This document shows positions 1 through 8,361 of a stretch of DNA of 64,000 nucleotides, one piece after another (the stretch's first letter is position 1; every line of letters starts with the position of its first letter). A program made the translations under genes and the position numbers. Location: contig NZ_JARRIB010000001.1 of the NCBI RefSeq assembly GCF_041647995.1, positions 62,001 through 126,000 of the forward strand. Direction: 5' to 3'. The notes below the pieces were generated by a model. That model had not been told where the DNA came from. It saw only the letters and a program-made list of their open reading frames with translations, and did not search any database. Origin of the DNA: Pyrococcus kukulkanii. GTDB lineage: Archaea; Methanobacteriota_B; Thermococci; Thermococcales; Thermococcaceae.

Positions 1-530
1 ATAGTGGTTCCAACGGCACCTATGAAGGCATATTTCAGACCAGCGCAGATTGAATCGCCTCTGTCCTTGTAGTACATAACAAGAGCGTATGCTGCGATGC
101 TGGTGACTTCTATCATGACGAAGAGGTTGAAGGCGTCACCTGTTAGTAAAACCCCCAATAGGCCGGCTTCAAGGCCGAGATAAAGTGTGTAGTACCATTC
201 AAGGCTACCTTCCCTTTCAAGGTACCGGTAACTGTAAATGGCAATGAGAAACATGAGCACGGCTGTGACCAGAGCAAGGAGGGCGCTCATCTTGTCGACT
301 TCGTAGATTATGCCCACTGGTGCATTCCAGCCACCGAAGGTATAGATTAGCGGCTTTTCTGTGGCATAAGTCATCCTGAAAAGCTTGCAGGTAGCGAGCA
401 ATGTCAAACCCGTGCCGAGCAGAGCATACGCCTGGATGATCTTTTTATTCCCCTTCACGAGTATTGATGTTAGCGGGAGTGCAAAGGCGAAGACGATTGG
501 GATTATGGGTGTGAGCCCAATGACATTCAT
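1..530 (-). CDS. mnhD: Mrp-type Na+/H+ antiporter subunit D (partial, 3' end outside window)
   Basis: This is the N-terminal 176 or so residues of a proton-translocating antiporter-like membrane protein; the rest lies left of the window. The visible protein begins MNVIGLTPIIP and contains several hydrophobic segments followed by GDAFNLFVMIEVTS, the fifth-helix region with the conserved glutamate typical of MrpD/NuoN-like subunits. I chose the ATG at 530 rather than the in-frame ATG at 536, because GAGGTG lies about six bases upstream of the former and touches the latter. It follows mrpE by ten bases and is the last visible gene of the antiporter module. The family is clear; which paralogue (D or A) is inferred from gene order. 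Confidence 0.85.
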   Translation of the reverse strand, partial: MNVIGLTPIIPIVFAFALPLTSILVKGNKKIIQAYALLGTGLTLLATCKLFRMTYATEKPLIYTFGGWNAPVGIIYEVDKMSALLALVTAVLMFLIAIYSYRYLEREGSLEWYYTLYLGLEAGLLGVLLTGDAFNLFVMIEVTSIAAYALVMYYKDRGDSICAGLKYAFIGAVGTT

Positions 531-540
531 TTCCATCACC

Positions 541-1026
541 TCACTCGAACATTCTCTTCGCGAACTTCTCAAAGTCAGCCGAGATTTTTTCCCTAGCTTT
601 CTCCGGGTCTTCACTCGTTACGTTAATCCAGTTCACATAGAGATAGTTCTCATCCATGTCCACAACAACAGTTCCCGGCGTGTTTGTAATAGAATTGGCA
701 ACTAGAGTCTTCGCGTAATCAGTTTTCACCCTGATGGGAACCCTCACTATGCCCGGATTAACATTTCCAGTGATTATCCTAACCATGACATCTAGATGAG
801 CCTTCGTTTCAGCCACCAGCATATACCAGACGAAATAGATGGCCCCCCAAAGCCATCTAATCGGATTGAGGGCCTTGACATCGCTCCTGATGAGGAACTT
901 CCCCATTAAGGCCCCGGTAACTAGGGCAACGATCGCACCGGTAGCTAAGTCATAAGGAGTCGCTGAACCTGTGAAGATGATGTAAGTCACGAATGCCAGG
1001 AGGGCCGTAGGTAGGAAGCCTCTCAT
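541..1026 (-). CDS. mnhE: Mrp/Mnh Na+/H+ antiporter subunit E
   Basis: A 161-residue membrane protein of the MrpE family, a small subunit needed for assembly of multisubunit Na+/H+ antiporters. Two to three hydrophobic helices lie in residues 1-80, followed by a soluble C-terminal half with the family pattern VPIRVKTDYAKTLVANSIT and TPGTVVVDM. The start ATG directly follows the stop of the upstream mnhC gene, so the two are translationally coupled. In Pyrococcus membrane-bound hydrogenase (mbh) operons the E homologue comes first; here it sits between C and D. The role in ion export coupled to the formate hydrogenlyase is inferred from context. Confidence 0.9.
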   Translation of the reverse strand: MRGFLPTALLAFVTYIIFTGSATPYDLATGAIVALVTGALMGKFLIRSDVKALNPIRWLWGAIYFVWYMLVAETKAHLDVMVRIITGNVNPGIVRVPIRVKTDYAKTLVANSITNTPGTVVVDMDENYLYVNWINVTSEDPEKAREKISADFEKFAKRMFE

Positions 1027-1428
1027 TCACAATCCCTCCCTTAGTATTTCAGGTAACTTCCTTCTGAGATTCCTAACGTCAGTGCTCCCATAGATGCGAT
1101 ACATCTGGATTATCGCAAAGGCTATAAGGACGTTGACGGCCATTCCAATGACAACCGCAGTAATCACCAACGCTTGAGGGAGCGGGTCAACTGAGTGAGC
1201 AATAAAGTTGCTCAGCGCCCCCTTTTCCCACTCAGGAAGGATCGGAGGCTCGACCGGGTATATCAGGCGATAGCCGAGGGCGACCACGAAGAGGTTGACC
1301 GCATCACCGAAGATCGTTAATGCTATGAGCTTTTTGACGAGGCTTGGCCTCCTTGCTATCCCATAAAGGCCGATGAGCATGGTGGCTATTATCGAGAGTA
1401 GCGTTAGAGTCCAGAGAAACGCAATCAT
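1027..1428 (-). CDS. mnhC: Mrp/Mnh Na+/H+ antiporter subunit C (NuoK-like)
   Basis: A 133-residue integral membrane protein related to NuoK/MrpC. Three transmembrane helices are visible, with GDAVNLFVVALGY in the second helix and PLPQALVITAVVIG in the third; the latter is the hallmark MrpC segment. A 20-residue loop between helices two and three (around residues 60-75) is typical of the family. It overlaps the upstream MnhB-like gene by four bases (ATGA), so the genes are one operon. Function as part of the Mrp-type antiporter is known for the family; pairing with the adjacent hydrogenase is inference. Confidence 0.92.
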   Translation of the reverse strand: MIAFLWTLTLLSIIATMLIGLYGIARRPSLVKKLIALTIFGDAVNLFVVALGYRLIYPVEPPILPEWEKGALSNFIAHSVDPLPQALVITAVVIGMAVNVLIAFAIIQMYRIYGSTDVRNLRRKLPEILREGL

Positions 1429-2168
1429 TCATAAGCACCCCCTTTCCTCTTGAACTCTTCCTCAGGAATAGCAAGCAGGAGGAACACCGCCGTGAAACCC
1501 GCTCCCACAGCAAGGAACTCAAAGATGTTGTAGTAGACCAGCGAGCCTCCGAGGGGGACGCCTAAAGCTTCGGCCGGAAAAATCGGCTGGTTCTGCATTG
1601 CGTAGCCTCCACTGAGGAGGGGGGCTAAGGCGATAAGGACTATACCTAGGAGGCCTATTGAACGGAGGACTATCGCCTTCGTCTTGTCTAGGCCGTTGTT
1701 TTCGAGTGCATACTTAGAGTATGCGGCAATTATGAGGAGCGGCGCAACCGCTAAGGCCGCACCACCTTGGAAACCACCACCTGGGGTAACCTGACCGTGG
1801 AGTGCTATTGATGCCGAGATAGCTAGGAGGAGGGTGGCGATAAACTTGGTAACTACTGGAACCGGCAGAGGCAGGGAACTCTTGGCTTCGCCTCTCTCCT
1901 TCTTCTTCATCTCCACCCTGAAGATTGTGAGGCTCCCTATTATCGCGAGGAAGAACACTGAAGTCTCGAAGAGCGTGTCAACACCACGATAGTCCCAGAG
2001 GATTGAGGTGACAACCTCCGGGCTCTTGGCCGAATAATTCCCAAAATAACTGTTCTTTAGATAGAACTCGCCAAGACTCCTAAGATTCTCCTGGGTGGGT
2101 AGGCTCAGATAAAGTGCCAAGCCAATGACCACAGTAAACAGGATAAGCAGGCCAAGCAAGCGCTTCAT
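1425..2168 (-). CDS. MbhE-MnhB fusion, antiporter subunit
   Basis: A 247-residue membrane protein joining two parts that are separate subunits in many Mrp and Mbh complexes. Residues 1-95 resemble MbhE (the C-terminal piece of MrpA), with the segment DYRGVDTLFETSVFFLAI. Residues 105-240 are an MnhB domain, with HGQVTPGGGFQGG, the signature loop of that family. Seven or so transmembrane helices are visible in total. The gene abuts the DUF4040 gene upstream without a gap and overlaps mnhC downstream. The fusion could be a Thermococcales norm for this type of cluster; I cannot check that here. Confidence 0.88.
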   Translation of the reverse strand: MKRLLGLLILFTVVIGLALYLSLPTQENLRSLGEFYLKNSYFGNYSAKSPEVVTSILWDYRGVDTLFETSVFFLAIIGSLTIFRVEMKKKERGEAKSSLPLPVPVVTKFIATLLLAISASIALHGQVTPGGGFQGGAALAVAPLLIIAAYSKYALENNGLDKTKAIVLRSIGLLGIVLIALAPLLSGGYAMQNQPIFPAEALGVPLGGSLVYYNIFEFLAVGAGFTAVFLLLAIPEEEFKRKGGAYE

Positions 2169-2423
2169 TCACACCACCTCATATCTTTCAGTTTTGCTTA
2201 TAACAAAGATGAGAAGAGCTGAATAAATTCCAACAGCGATGGCAATGTAGGCTAGGAGAACGTCCGGTGCCATCAGGATATAGAAGGCCACAGCATAGGA
2301 CACAGCCTGAGCTGCCGAGTAACCTACGGCCTTGAGAAGATCCTTTTCGGTCACAGCGAGGTATGAAAAGGCCATTCCAAGGATCGCCACGATCGCTAGG
2401 ATTATTAAGTGAACTTCAATCAT
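2169..2423 (-). CDS. DUF4040 / MbhD-like antiporter subunit
   Basis: An 84-residue protein with three predicted transmembrane helices and the segment LLKAVGYSAAQAVSYAVAFYIL, which resembles the MbhD/DUF4040 part of MrpA. In Mrp systems of this type the large MrpA C-terminal region is broken into small genes, of which this is one. It overlaps the mnhG reading frame upstream by eight bases and abuts the MbhE-MnhB fusion downstream, consistent with a polycistronic membrane-complex operon. The family assignment is by sequence pattern; the individual role within the complex is not known from sequence. Confidence 0.85.
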   Translation of the reverse strand: MIEVHLIILAIVAILGMAFSYLAVTEKDLLKAVGYSAAQAVSYAVAFYILMAPDVLLAYIAIAVGIYSALLIFVISKTERYEVV

Positions 2424-2775
2424 TCCTTCTCACCTCTGCAAGATCGTCAACTTTTGGCTCCCACTTCACGAGTTTGGCCTTGTGGGTAGCATAGGCTAAA
2501 GCCGTTGCTCCAGCCGGAGCCGCAAGGAGGACGATAACTCCTGTGACAAAGCTTGCTCCCGCTATCGCATACTTGTGAGGGAGAAAGTCAGCCCCGAGGG
2601 CGAGGAGTGATGTTCCAAATAGAGGAATAACTGCACCGCCAATTGTACCTACCGTTGCGGCGTGTAGCCTGATATAGAAGTTGGGGAAGCGAAGTAGTCC
2701 TATAGCCCCAAAAATATCACAGATTCCACCGATGATGATCATGAATGCTCCGAGATAGAAGAGGATCTCGCTCAT
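2416..2775 (-). CDS. mnhG: Mrp/Mnh Na+/H+ antiporter subunit G
   Basis: A 119-residue protein with three transmembrane helices. It carries the MrpG signature G.IGLLRFPNFYIRLHAATVG near residues 25-45 and a glycine/alanine-rich third helix near AAPAGATALAYA. Length is normal for the family. It overlaps mnhF by four bases upstream and the DUF4040 gene downstream. MrpG and MrpF form a small helical bundle at the edge of the antiporter; the association with formate-driven proton/sodium export is inferred from the cluster. Confidence 0.93.
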   Translation of the reverse strand: MSEILFYLGAFMIIIGGICDIFGAIGLLRFPNFYIRLHAATVGTIGGAVIPLFGTSLLALGADFLPHKYAIAGASFVTGVIVLLAAPAGATALAYATHKAKLVKWEPKVDDLAEVRRND

Positions 2776-3053
2776 GCTCCCACCTCCCCTCTCGCCAAGT
2801 GTTTGGCAACGTATATGTCCAGGAGGTACGCCCAGAGGGCAAGGGTTATGGCTCCCCCGATCAGAAAGACGCTCTTAAAGTAAATGGCAAGGATAGCCAT
2901 GAAGGCGGCTAGGTCAAAGCTTATGCAGTCCACTGCAAGTATTATATCTGGAACCGTTGGCCCTCTAAAGGCCCTAACCGCGTAGATAACTATTGCCAGC
3001 AGGTACAGTGGAATCACAAGCTTCATGAGCGTCATGAACGCGTCTTCGAGCAT
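2772..3053 (-). CDS. mnhF: Mrp/Mnh Na+/H+ antiporter subunit F
   Basis: A 93-residue protein with three transmembrane helices. The pattern RAFRGPTVPDIILAVDCIS near residues 27-46 is the MrpF signature and the helix after it is typical. It is the first gene of the antiporter module, 45 bases after the formate channel gene. The short gap contains a tandem tgaaaga-like sequence but no clear promoter, so read-through from the hydrogenase genes is likely. Confidence 0.92.
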   Translation of the reverse strand: MLEDAFMTLMKLVIPLYLLAIVIYAVRAFRGPTVPDIILAVDCISFDLAAFMAILAIYFKSVFLIGGAITLALWAYLLDIYVAKHLARGEVGA

Positions 3054-3098
3054 CTATACCACCTCTCATGCTGAATGAAAAATGAAAGAATGAAAGAG

Positions 3099-4127
3099 TC
3101 AGTCACGCCTGGTTTTCTTGTAGAGAAGGAAGGTACCAACGATGTAATAGAGAGATAGCACCAGCGGGACGAGATACATGGCGCCCTTCCCGAAAGCCTT
3201 GTCGAGGGCTATGCCAATTCCTGCGGGGATAAGGGTCGCAACGGCCCAGAAAGCCATGAAGACGACGAAGAAGTCAACGAGCTCCTTGATGATTCTGTCC
3301 GTGGTTAGCTCTGGGTGGCTGAGGTACCAGTAGTAGAAGGCCACGAAGAGGAAGCCGCCGACTGCGTTACCGAAGGTGACCGGTATGAGGTTGTGGAAGA
3401 ACTGACTCCAGGTTATGGTGTAGTCGCTGAGGAATATGCCGGCCGGAATTGCCCACATGTTGGCTATAGCGTGCTCGAAGCCTATGGCGACGAAGGCGAA
3501 GATTGGGAACCAGATGGCAAGTATCTTACCGGCACCATCCTGAACCCTTGCTGACTGCCATATGGCCACATTGACGAGCCAGTTACAGCCAATACCAAGG
3601 AAGAACAACGCCAGTATGTCCTTCGAGACCTTGCCCGTTGCTATGCTGACCGTGACCTGGCCGAAGTAGTTCGGGTCGCCAACGTGACCAAAGAGGCCAG
3701 TCAGTGGAACAGCTAGGAGTGCGAGGAATATTGAGCCTATGAAGTTCCCGCCGTAGCTTCCGAACCAGTTATAGAGGACGCACTTGAAGTCGGCGTAGCC
3801 CTTGACCTTAGCGGAACTGAGGAACTGCACGTTGCCCGTCCAGAGATCTGCTCCAGCCAAGATGACCGCTATGAGGCCGACTGGGAAGACAGCACCGAGG
3901 AGCAACTTGAACGCTGAGATATTGCCCTTATCAGGGAACAACTTAGGACTGTACCCCGTGGCGGCAACTACAGCGAGTAGGAACCCAAAGGCTATGAAGG
4001 CACCTGCCATAAAGCCAGCGAAGAGCAACCTGCCTGGTGTCGTCTTGAACTTTGGCGTGGCTTTCTTGGCTATCGCTTCGAAGGTCATATCAACTCCGTA
4101 CAGAACCTTTTCCTTAGTCTCGGCCAT
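3099..4127 (-). CDS. focA: Formate/nitrite transporter family channel (FocA-like)
   Basis: A 342-residue member of the formate-nitrite transporter family, which forms pentameric channels for formate. Six transmembrane helices are visible, with an N-terminal cytosolic part and the family segments GAVFPVGLIAVILAGADLWT, GCNWLVNVAIWQSA and FGNAVGGFLF. The cluster encodes formate dehydrogenase and a hydrogenase, so formate uptake is the natural role. The protein is somewhat longer than E. coli FocA, with an extra C-terminal helix-rich stretch. The start at 4127 has GGAGGTGAAGG just upstream. Substrate is inferred from context and family. Confidence 0.92.
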   Translation of the reverse strand: MAETKEKVLYGVDMTFEAIAKKATPKFKTTPGRLLFAGFMAGAFIAFGFLLAVVAATGYSPKLFPDKGNISAFKLLLGAVFPVGLIAVILAGADLWTGNVQFLSSAKVKGYADFKCVLYNWFGSYGGNFIGSIFLALLAVPLTGLFGHVGDPNYFGQVTVSIATGKVSKDILALFFLGIGCNWLVNVAIWQSARVQDGAGKILAIWFPIFAFVAIGFEHAIANMWAIPAGIFLSDYTITWSQFFHNLIPVTFGNAVGGFLFVAFYYWYLSHPELTTDRIIKELVDFFVVFMAFWAVATLIPAGIGIALDKAFGKGAMYLVPLVLSLYYIVGTFLLYKKTRRD

Positions 4128-4133
4128 AATCCT

Positions 4134-4409
4134 TCACCTCCACTCTATTTTGAGCCTTTCATCCTCCTTTAGACCCGCAAGGGCTTTAATCAGCAGTTGC
4201 CTATCCCTCTCATCCAGCTCCTCGAGGGGAATCAGAGGGGCATCAGCGAGCGTGATATATGGGAAGCGCTTCCTAAGGATATGAGCTGCTTTGGGGCTTA
4301 TCTCCCCGACTACCTCCTTCACCTCGAAGTCCCCCTCTATGTGAGCAAGACCAGCTCCTATGTGGGTCTTAAATCCAATATACGAACTCTTTACCAGCAT
4401 CCAAGGCAT
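4134..4409 (-). CDS. Small uncharacterised protein of the hydrogenase cluster
   Basis: I do not recognise this protein. It is about 91 residues, soluble, with a charged C-terminal half (residues 55-91 rich in Glu, Lys, Leu) and the segment ISPKAAHILRKRFPY. The reading frame stays open farther upstream, inside the hydrogenase small-subunit gene, but GGAGGG precedes the ATG at 4409 at good spacing, so I start there; this gives a 41-base overlap with the small-subunit gene. Its position between the small subunit and the formate channel suggests an assembly or accessory role for the complex. That is inference only. Confidence 0.65.
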   Translation of the reverse strand: MPWMLVKSSYIGFKTHIGAGLAHIEGDFEVKEVVGEISPKAAHILRKRFPYITLADAPLIPLEELDERDRQLLIKALAGLKEDERLKIEWR

Positions 4410-5184
4410 CCCTGACCCTCCAATACTCATTTTCCAGTAGTGCCATGCAGAAGGCCAGTCTGACATCGCCACATTTGGCGGCATAATCTTTAACGAGCCT
4501 TGCCAGCTCCTCTCTTGGGTTCTCACTCTTCTCTACCTGCTCGACGAGCTTCATGAAGTCCTCCAGGATTCTTTCCCTATCTAGGTAGCCGACGAGGTGC
4601 CTGAGCCTCTCCCTAAGGGTTAGCCTTATCCTTTCCTCAATCGGACCTTCTGGGAGTCTAAATTTCATGGTATCATCGCTGTACTCCTGATAGCTTAGCC
4701 TCTTTTCGACGAGTCCTATAAGCTGAGCTATCCCATAGATTATTTCCTCTGGCCTCGGTGGGCAGCCGGGGATGTAGATGACCGGCCCTATCGGCTCTCC
4801 CTCCTCCTTGAGATCTTCCAAGAGCTCGTTTATACCTCCCTTCCGGGGGTACTCGCAACTCTCTCTGCCGCTCTCGGGCCTTCTATAGATTGGATAGCCG
4901 TTGTAGAATATTCCTCCACTACAGGCACAGGTTCCTATGGCTACTATCACCCTTGGCTGTGGTGGCATCGCCTTTATCGTCTCCTTAGCACTGTAGTAGG
5001 CCTGCCTCGTGAGCGGACCAGAGACAAGAAGCGCGTGCGCATGTCTCGGACTTCCAACTAGCTTTATTCCAAAGCGCTCGACGTCATAGAACGGCGTGAG
5101 CACGTCGATTATCTCGATGTCGCAACCGTTGCACGAGCCCGTATTGAGGTGGAAAACCCATATGGAGCGGAGTTTGGGCTTCAT
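4369..5184 (-). CDS. Membrane-bound [NiFe] hydrogenase small subunit (NuoB/HycG-like)
   Basis: A 271-residue protein of the NuoB/HycG family that carries the proximal [4Fe-4S] cluster passing electrons to the NiFe site. Cluster ligands are visible as GSCNGCD near residues 16-22, GTCACSGG near residues 103-110 and IPGCPPRPEE near residues 148-157. The C-terminal 100 residues form a charged helical extension beyond the usual NuoB length of about 160, with low similarity to anything I know. It overlaps the ferredoxin-like subunit gene upstream by four bases. Electron partner and H2 evolution follow from the family and the cluster. Confidence 0.93.
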   Translation of the reverse strand: MKPKLRSIWVFHLNTGSCNGCDIEIIDVLTPFYDVERFGIKLVGSPRHAHALLVSGPLTRQAYYSAKETIKAMPPQPRVIVAIGTCACSGGIFYNGYPIYRRPESGRESCEYPRKGGINELLEDLKEEGEPIGPVIYIPGCPPRPEEIIYGIAQLIGLVEKRLSYQEYSDDTMKFRLPEGPIEERIRLTLRERLRHLVGYLDRERILEDFMKLVEQVEKSENPREELARLVKDYAAKCGDVRLAFCMALLENEYWRVRDALDAGKEFVYWI

Positions 5185-5678
5185 AGAACCACCTCCCTGC
5201 TGGCCCTTATCATCCTGTCAACTGTTCCCTTTCTCCTGCAATCCCTGCAGAGCCAAATCTTTTCCTCGAGCGCGTCTTCTTCCAAGACTTTCTTCGGAAG
5301 TATCTGAAGGGCCTTCTGAACCTGCCTGACGGTAAAGTCAGCGTACCTGCCGCAGTTCTTGCACCTCACAAGTCTGAGCTCAACGACTTCCACGTGATCC
5401 TTCCTATCGGATGATGCTGCCTCAAAGAAGTTGGTGAGCTTTATCGCACCGGTCGGGCAGACTTCCTCACAGCGAGCACAGCGGATGCATCTTCCCACGT
5501 CGAGGACAATCTTCCTCGTTCCCTTCTCGTAGTCGTCTATCCTAAGGATGGCATCGGGTGGACAGGCGTTGATGCAAGCCCCACAGCCAATACAGAGCAT
5601 TGGGTCTATCTGCGGGATGCCCCTGTATTCGGGTGGGGCCTCGAGCTTTACAAACGGATACTTCAGCGTTACCGTCAT
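5181..5678 (-). CDS. Hydrogenase polyferredoxin subunit (NuoI/HycF-like)
   Basis: A 165-residue electron-transfer subunit. Two [4Fe-4S] motifs are plain: CIGCGACINACPPDAI near residues 29-44 and CIRCARCEEVCPTGAI near residues 68-83. The C-terminal third contains CKNCGR and CRDCRRKG, four cysteines in two CxxC pairs that could bind zinc or iron, a feature of HycF-like proteins rather than NuoI of complex I. It lies one base from the large-subunit gene and overlaps the small-subunit gene. It is expected to carry electrons between formate dehydrogenase and the hydrogenase module. Confidence 0.93.
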   Translation of the reverse strand: MTVTLKYPFVKLEAPPEYRGIPQIDPMLCIGCGACINACPPDAILRIDDYEKGTRKIVLDVGRCIRCARCEEVCPTGAIKLTNFFEAASSDRKDHVEVVELRLVRCKNCGRYADFTVRQVQKALQILPKKVLEEDALEEKIWLCRDCRRKGTVDRMIRASREVVL

Positions 5679-5679
5679 C

Positions 5680-7428
5680 TCAGACCCTCCTTGAGGCCTT
5701 TATGGACAGCTTGTTGAACTGGGCCTGCGTCAGAACTTTTACCTTTCCAGTCTCGACATCCACTATCTGCACCCTCTCAGTGCAGGAGTAGCATGGGTCT
5801 ATTGAGGCCACTATGAGCGGTGCGTCGGCTATGGTGTACCCTCTCATCATGTCTGGAACGGCCGGAAGGTTGTTGTAGGTCGCTGCCCTTACGCGATACC
5901 GATAGAGCTTATTCCCAGGTCCAGTCATAACATAGTGGACGTTCTCCCCCCTCGGAGCTTCGGTGACTCCTATTGCCTCCCTGTAGGCAGGTATATCCTT
6001 GTATTCCGCCAGAATGTCGCCCCCAGGCATCATGTCAAGGGCCTGCTCGATGATCCAGATACTCTCCCTGACCTCTTCGATCCTAAGGAGGGCCCTAGCG
6101 AGGACGTCGCCCTCCTTGTAAACAGGAACCTTGAAGTCTAGATCCTTGTAGGCCGCATACGGATGATCCCTCCTGACGTCGAAGTCTCTGCCCGAGGCCC
6201 TTCCAAGGGGACCATCAACGTCCCACTCCTTGGCGAGCTTATAGGGGAGAACACCAACTTCCTCACAGCGCTTCACGAAGGTTCTCGTAGAAATTGTAGC
6301 GTCAACGAACTCCTCGAATTCAGTCTTGATATTCTTGATGGTTTTCTCTATGAGAGAGCGCCTGTACTCGAGAATGTCTCTTCTAACTCCTCCTATGAGG
6401 AGCATTCCGTAAGTTTTCCTGTTGCCCGTTAAGCGTTCAGCCAGCCACATGACGTGCTCCCTTATCTTCCAGGCCTTCATGAAGCCGTAGTCGTAGCCTG
6501 TGAGGTGACAGACTATTCCGAGGTGAAGGAGGTGACTGTGGAGCCTCTCTATTTCGAGAACTATTGTCCTTATGTATTCAGCCCTCTCAGGAACCTCTAT
6601 CTCACCGGCCCTCTCAATGGCCTGACAGTAGGCAGTTGAGTGAGTGCAACCGCATATTCCGCATATCCTCTCCGCTATGAAGCAGACCTGGTCATAGGTC
6701 AGCCTTCCCTCCACTATTTTCTCTATCCCCCTATGGGCATAGAAGCCACGGTAGTCAACATCCGTTATTGTTTCTCCCCTGACGTAAAGCCTGAAGTGGG
6801 CCGCCTCCTCGAGGGCGACGTGGTAGGGCCCATAGGGAACGACAAACTCGTTCTCTTTGGGCTTCTTGTAGGGGTAGAACTTCTCTCCAGGTGGACTGTC
6901 CGAGTAGTGGAAGTCCTTCCGGAGGGGATAAACATAGGACGGCCAGTCATCGGGGAGGACGAGCCTTCTCGGGTCTGGATGACCCCTCGCTTCAAGGCCC
7001 AGCATTTCCATAGCTTCCCTCTCGTACCAGTTGGCGCCCCTGTGCTTCGGCGTTATCGAGATGAACCATGACTCGTTCTCGGGTATGTAAGCCTTAACAC
7101 CGAGGTAGAAGTCCCCGGCCTTTCCGTTCACGCTGAGCCAGTATATGATGCTGAACTTACCGTTCAGGGGCCTCTCGTCGGTCGCTACCATTGTAGAGAG
7201 CTGAGTTTCCTTCCACTCAGGATGATCGAGGAAGTAGAGAACGATCTCAGGCAAATCTTCCCTCTCGACAGTGATGAGCCATTGGTTGTAGGCAACCTGC
7301 TTGACGTCCTTTATCTTCTCCCCAAATTTCTCGATGATATCGTCAAGATACTTCCGCGTAACTTCAACCCTCCCCTCAATGGGCTTTGATCTTCCCGCGG
7401 GAGCGTCTTTACCAACCCTCTCGCTCAC
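5680..7428 (-). CDS. Membrane-bound [NiFe] hydrogenase large subunit, NuoC-NuoD fusion (HycE-like)
   Basis: A 582-residue fusion of a NuoC-like N-terminal domain (about residues 20-170, with GANWYEREAMEMLG) and a NuoD/HycE-like catalytic domain. Nickel ligands are intact: RICGICGC with C256 and C259, and DPCYSC with C546 and C549. This makes it an active hydrogenase subunit rather than a complex I relative that lost nickel. About 31 residues follow the last cysteine, long enough to include the C-terminal peptide normally removed on maturation. It overlaps the NuoH-like gene upstream by four bases. The reaction is proton reduction to H2 with electrons from formate. Confidence 0.95.
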   Translation of the reverse strand: MSERVGKDAPAGRSKPIEGRVEVTRKYLDDIIEKFGEKIKDVKQVAYNQWLITVEREDLPEIVLYFLDHPEWKETQLSTMVATDERPLNGKFSIIYWLSVNGKAGDFYLGVKAYIPENESWFISITPKHRGANWYEREAMEMLGLEARGHPDPRRLVLPDDWPSYVYPLRKDFHYSDSPPGEKFYPYKKPKENEFVVPYGPYHVALEEAAHFRLYVRGETITDVDYRGFYAHRGIEKIVEGRLTYDQVCFIAERICGICGCTHSTAYCQAIERAGEIEVPERAEYIRTIVLEIERLHSHLLHLGIVCHLTGYDYGFMKAWKIREHVMWLAERLTGNRKTYGMLLIGGVRRDILEYRRSLIEKTIKNIKTEFEEFVDATISTRTFVKRCEEVGVLPYKLAKEWDVDGPLGRASGRDFDVRRDHPYAAYKDLDFKVPVYKEGDVLARALLRIEEVRESIWIIEQALDMMPGGDILAEYKDIPAYREAIGVTEAPRGENVHYVMTGPGNKLYRYRVRAATYNNLPAVPDMMRGYTIADAPLIVASIDPCYSCTERVQIVDVETGKVKVLTQAQFNKLSIKASRRV

Positions 7429-8360
7429 ATTCCCACCCCCAAGGACGCGAGCACCAAGAGAACGAGCCCGATAACAAATATCATGGTGTTCTGCCTGAGA
7501 GCTTGAATTACCTTCATGCGCGCCGTTGTCGCCTCTATAACCGCCGACAGGGCGTAGAGGATAATTAGGAGAGTTAGCTGTCCTATGAATATCATAGCAC
7601 CGCCAAGTGGCGTTGAGACGTCAACGTAGTTCTTCAGGAGAGGTATCAATAGCATGCTCGCGAAGAGCCATATCAAGACAACTCTTTTAGCTAATAGAGC
7701 CCACTTGAATAGCCCAAGCAACCTTCCACTATACTCTACGAGCGAACCTTCGAGTATCTCCGTCTCCGCCTCCGCTATGTCGAAGGGTATGAAGGCGCAC
7801 TCGACGTAGGCCCAGTAGCCTAGGAAGGCTAGGGCTAACAGCATCGCAAGGTTGGGTGTTGAGTTGAAGGCTAAGCTACTGATACTAAGTGTGCCTTCCC
7901 TCAAGGCCATTATTCCAACAGCTATGCCCAGTATCGGCTCGACACTAAGGATTAGCATCATCTCCCTATTTGCCCCAGCGTTTGCGTAGGTGTTATTCAT
8001 GAGGAAGCCAGCCATCATGAGGGAAACGGAGAATATCCCAAGCACGTAGACGAAGACGAAGATATCCCCGGAAAACGCTATCGGGGTGAAGTTACCATAG
8101 GGAAGTAGCATTCCAGCTGAAATGACAGCGGCAAGGGCGACATAGGGGGCCAATATGAAGCCTAGCCTGTCGGTTGGAAGAGTGGGCTCCATGGAGAGCA
8201 GGCTGGTTAGGTCATAATAGGTCTGGAAGATCGGAGGTCCCTGCCTCTCCTGGATTGTCGCCTTGATCTTTCTGCTGATTCCGTCGAGGAGAGGTGGAAG
8301 GACGAGGATTACGAGGAGGGAGGAAATCCCAAAGATAGCCCTCTCGATCATCTTCACCAC
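7425..8360 (-). CDS. Hydrogenase membrane anchor subunit (NuoH/HycD-like)
   Basis: A 311-residue protein with about eight transmembrane helices of the NuoH/HycD family, which links the peripheral hydrogenase arm to the ion-pumping arm. Conserved loops are visible: RQGPPIFQTYYDL near residues 38-51 and FIPFDIAEAETEILEGSLVE near residues 190-210. The latter, with its glutamates, is the loop next to the quinone site in complex I. It overlaps the large-subunit gene downstream and follows the large antiporter-like gene after a one-base gap. Confidence 0.93.
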   Translation of the reverse strand: MVKMIERAIFGISSLLVILVLPPLLDGISRKIKATIQERQGPPIFQTYYDLTSLLSMEPTLPTDRLGFILAPYVALAAVISAGMLLPYGNFTPIAFSGDIFVFVYVLGIFSVSLMMAGFLMNNTYANAGANREMMLILSVEPILGIAVGIMALREGTLSISSLAFNSTPNLAMLLALAFLGYWAYVECAFIPFDIAEAETEILEGSLVEYSGRLLGLFKWALLAKRVVLIWLFASMLLIPLLKNYVDVSTPLGGAMIFIGQLTLLIILYALSAVIEATTARMKVIQALRQNTMIFVIGLVLLVLASLGVGM

Positions 8361-8361
8361 C

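Noticed and set aside
3315-3554. Plus-strand open frames opposite the hydrogenase and formate channel genes
   Set aside because: They are mirror frames of strongly conserved genes and have no ribosome sites or family features.
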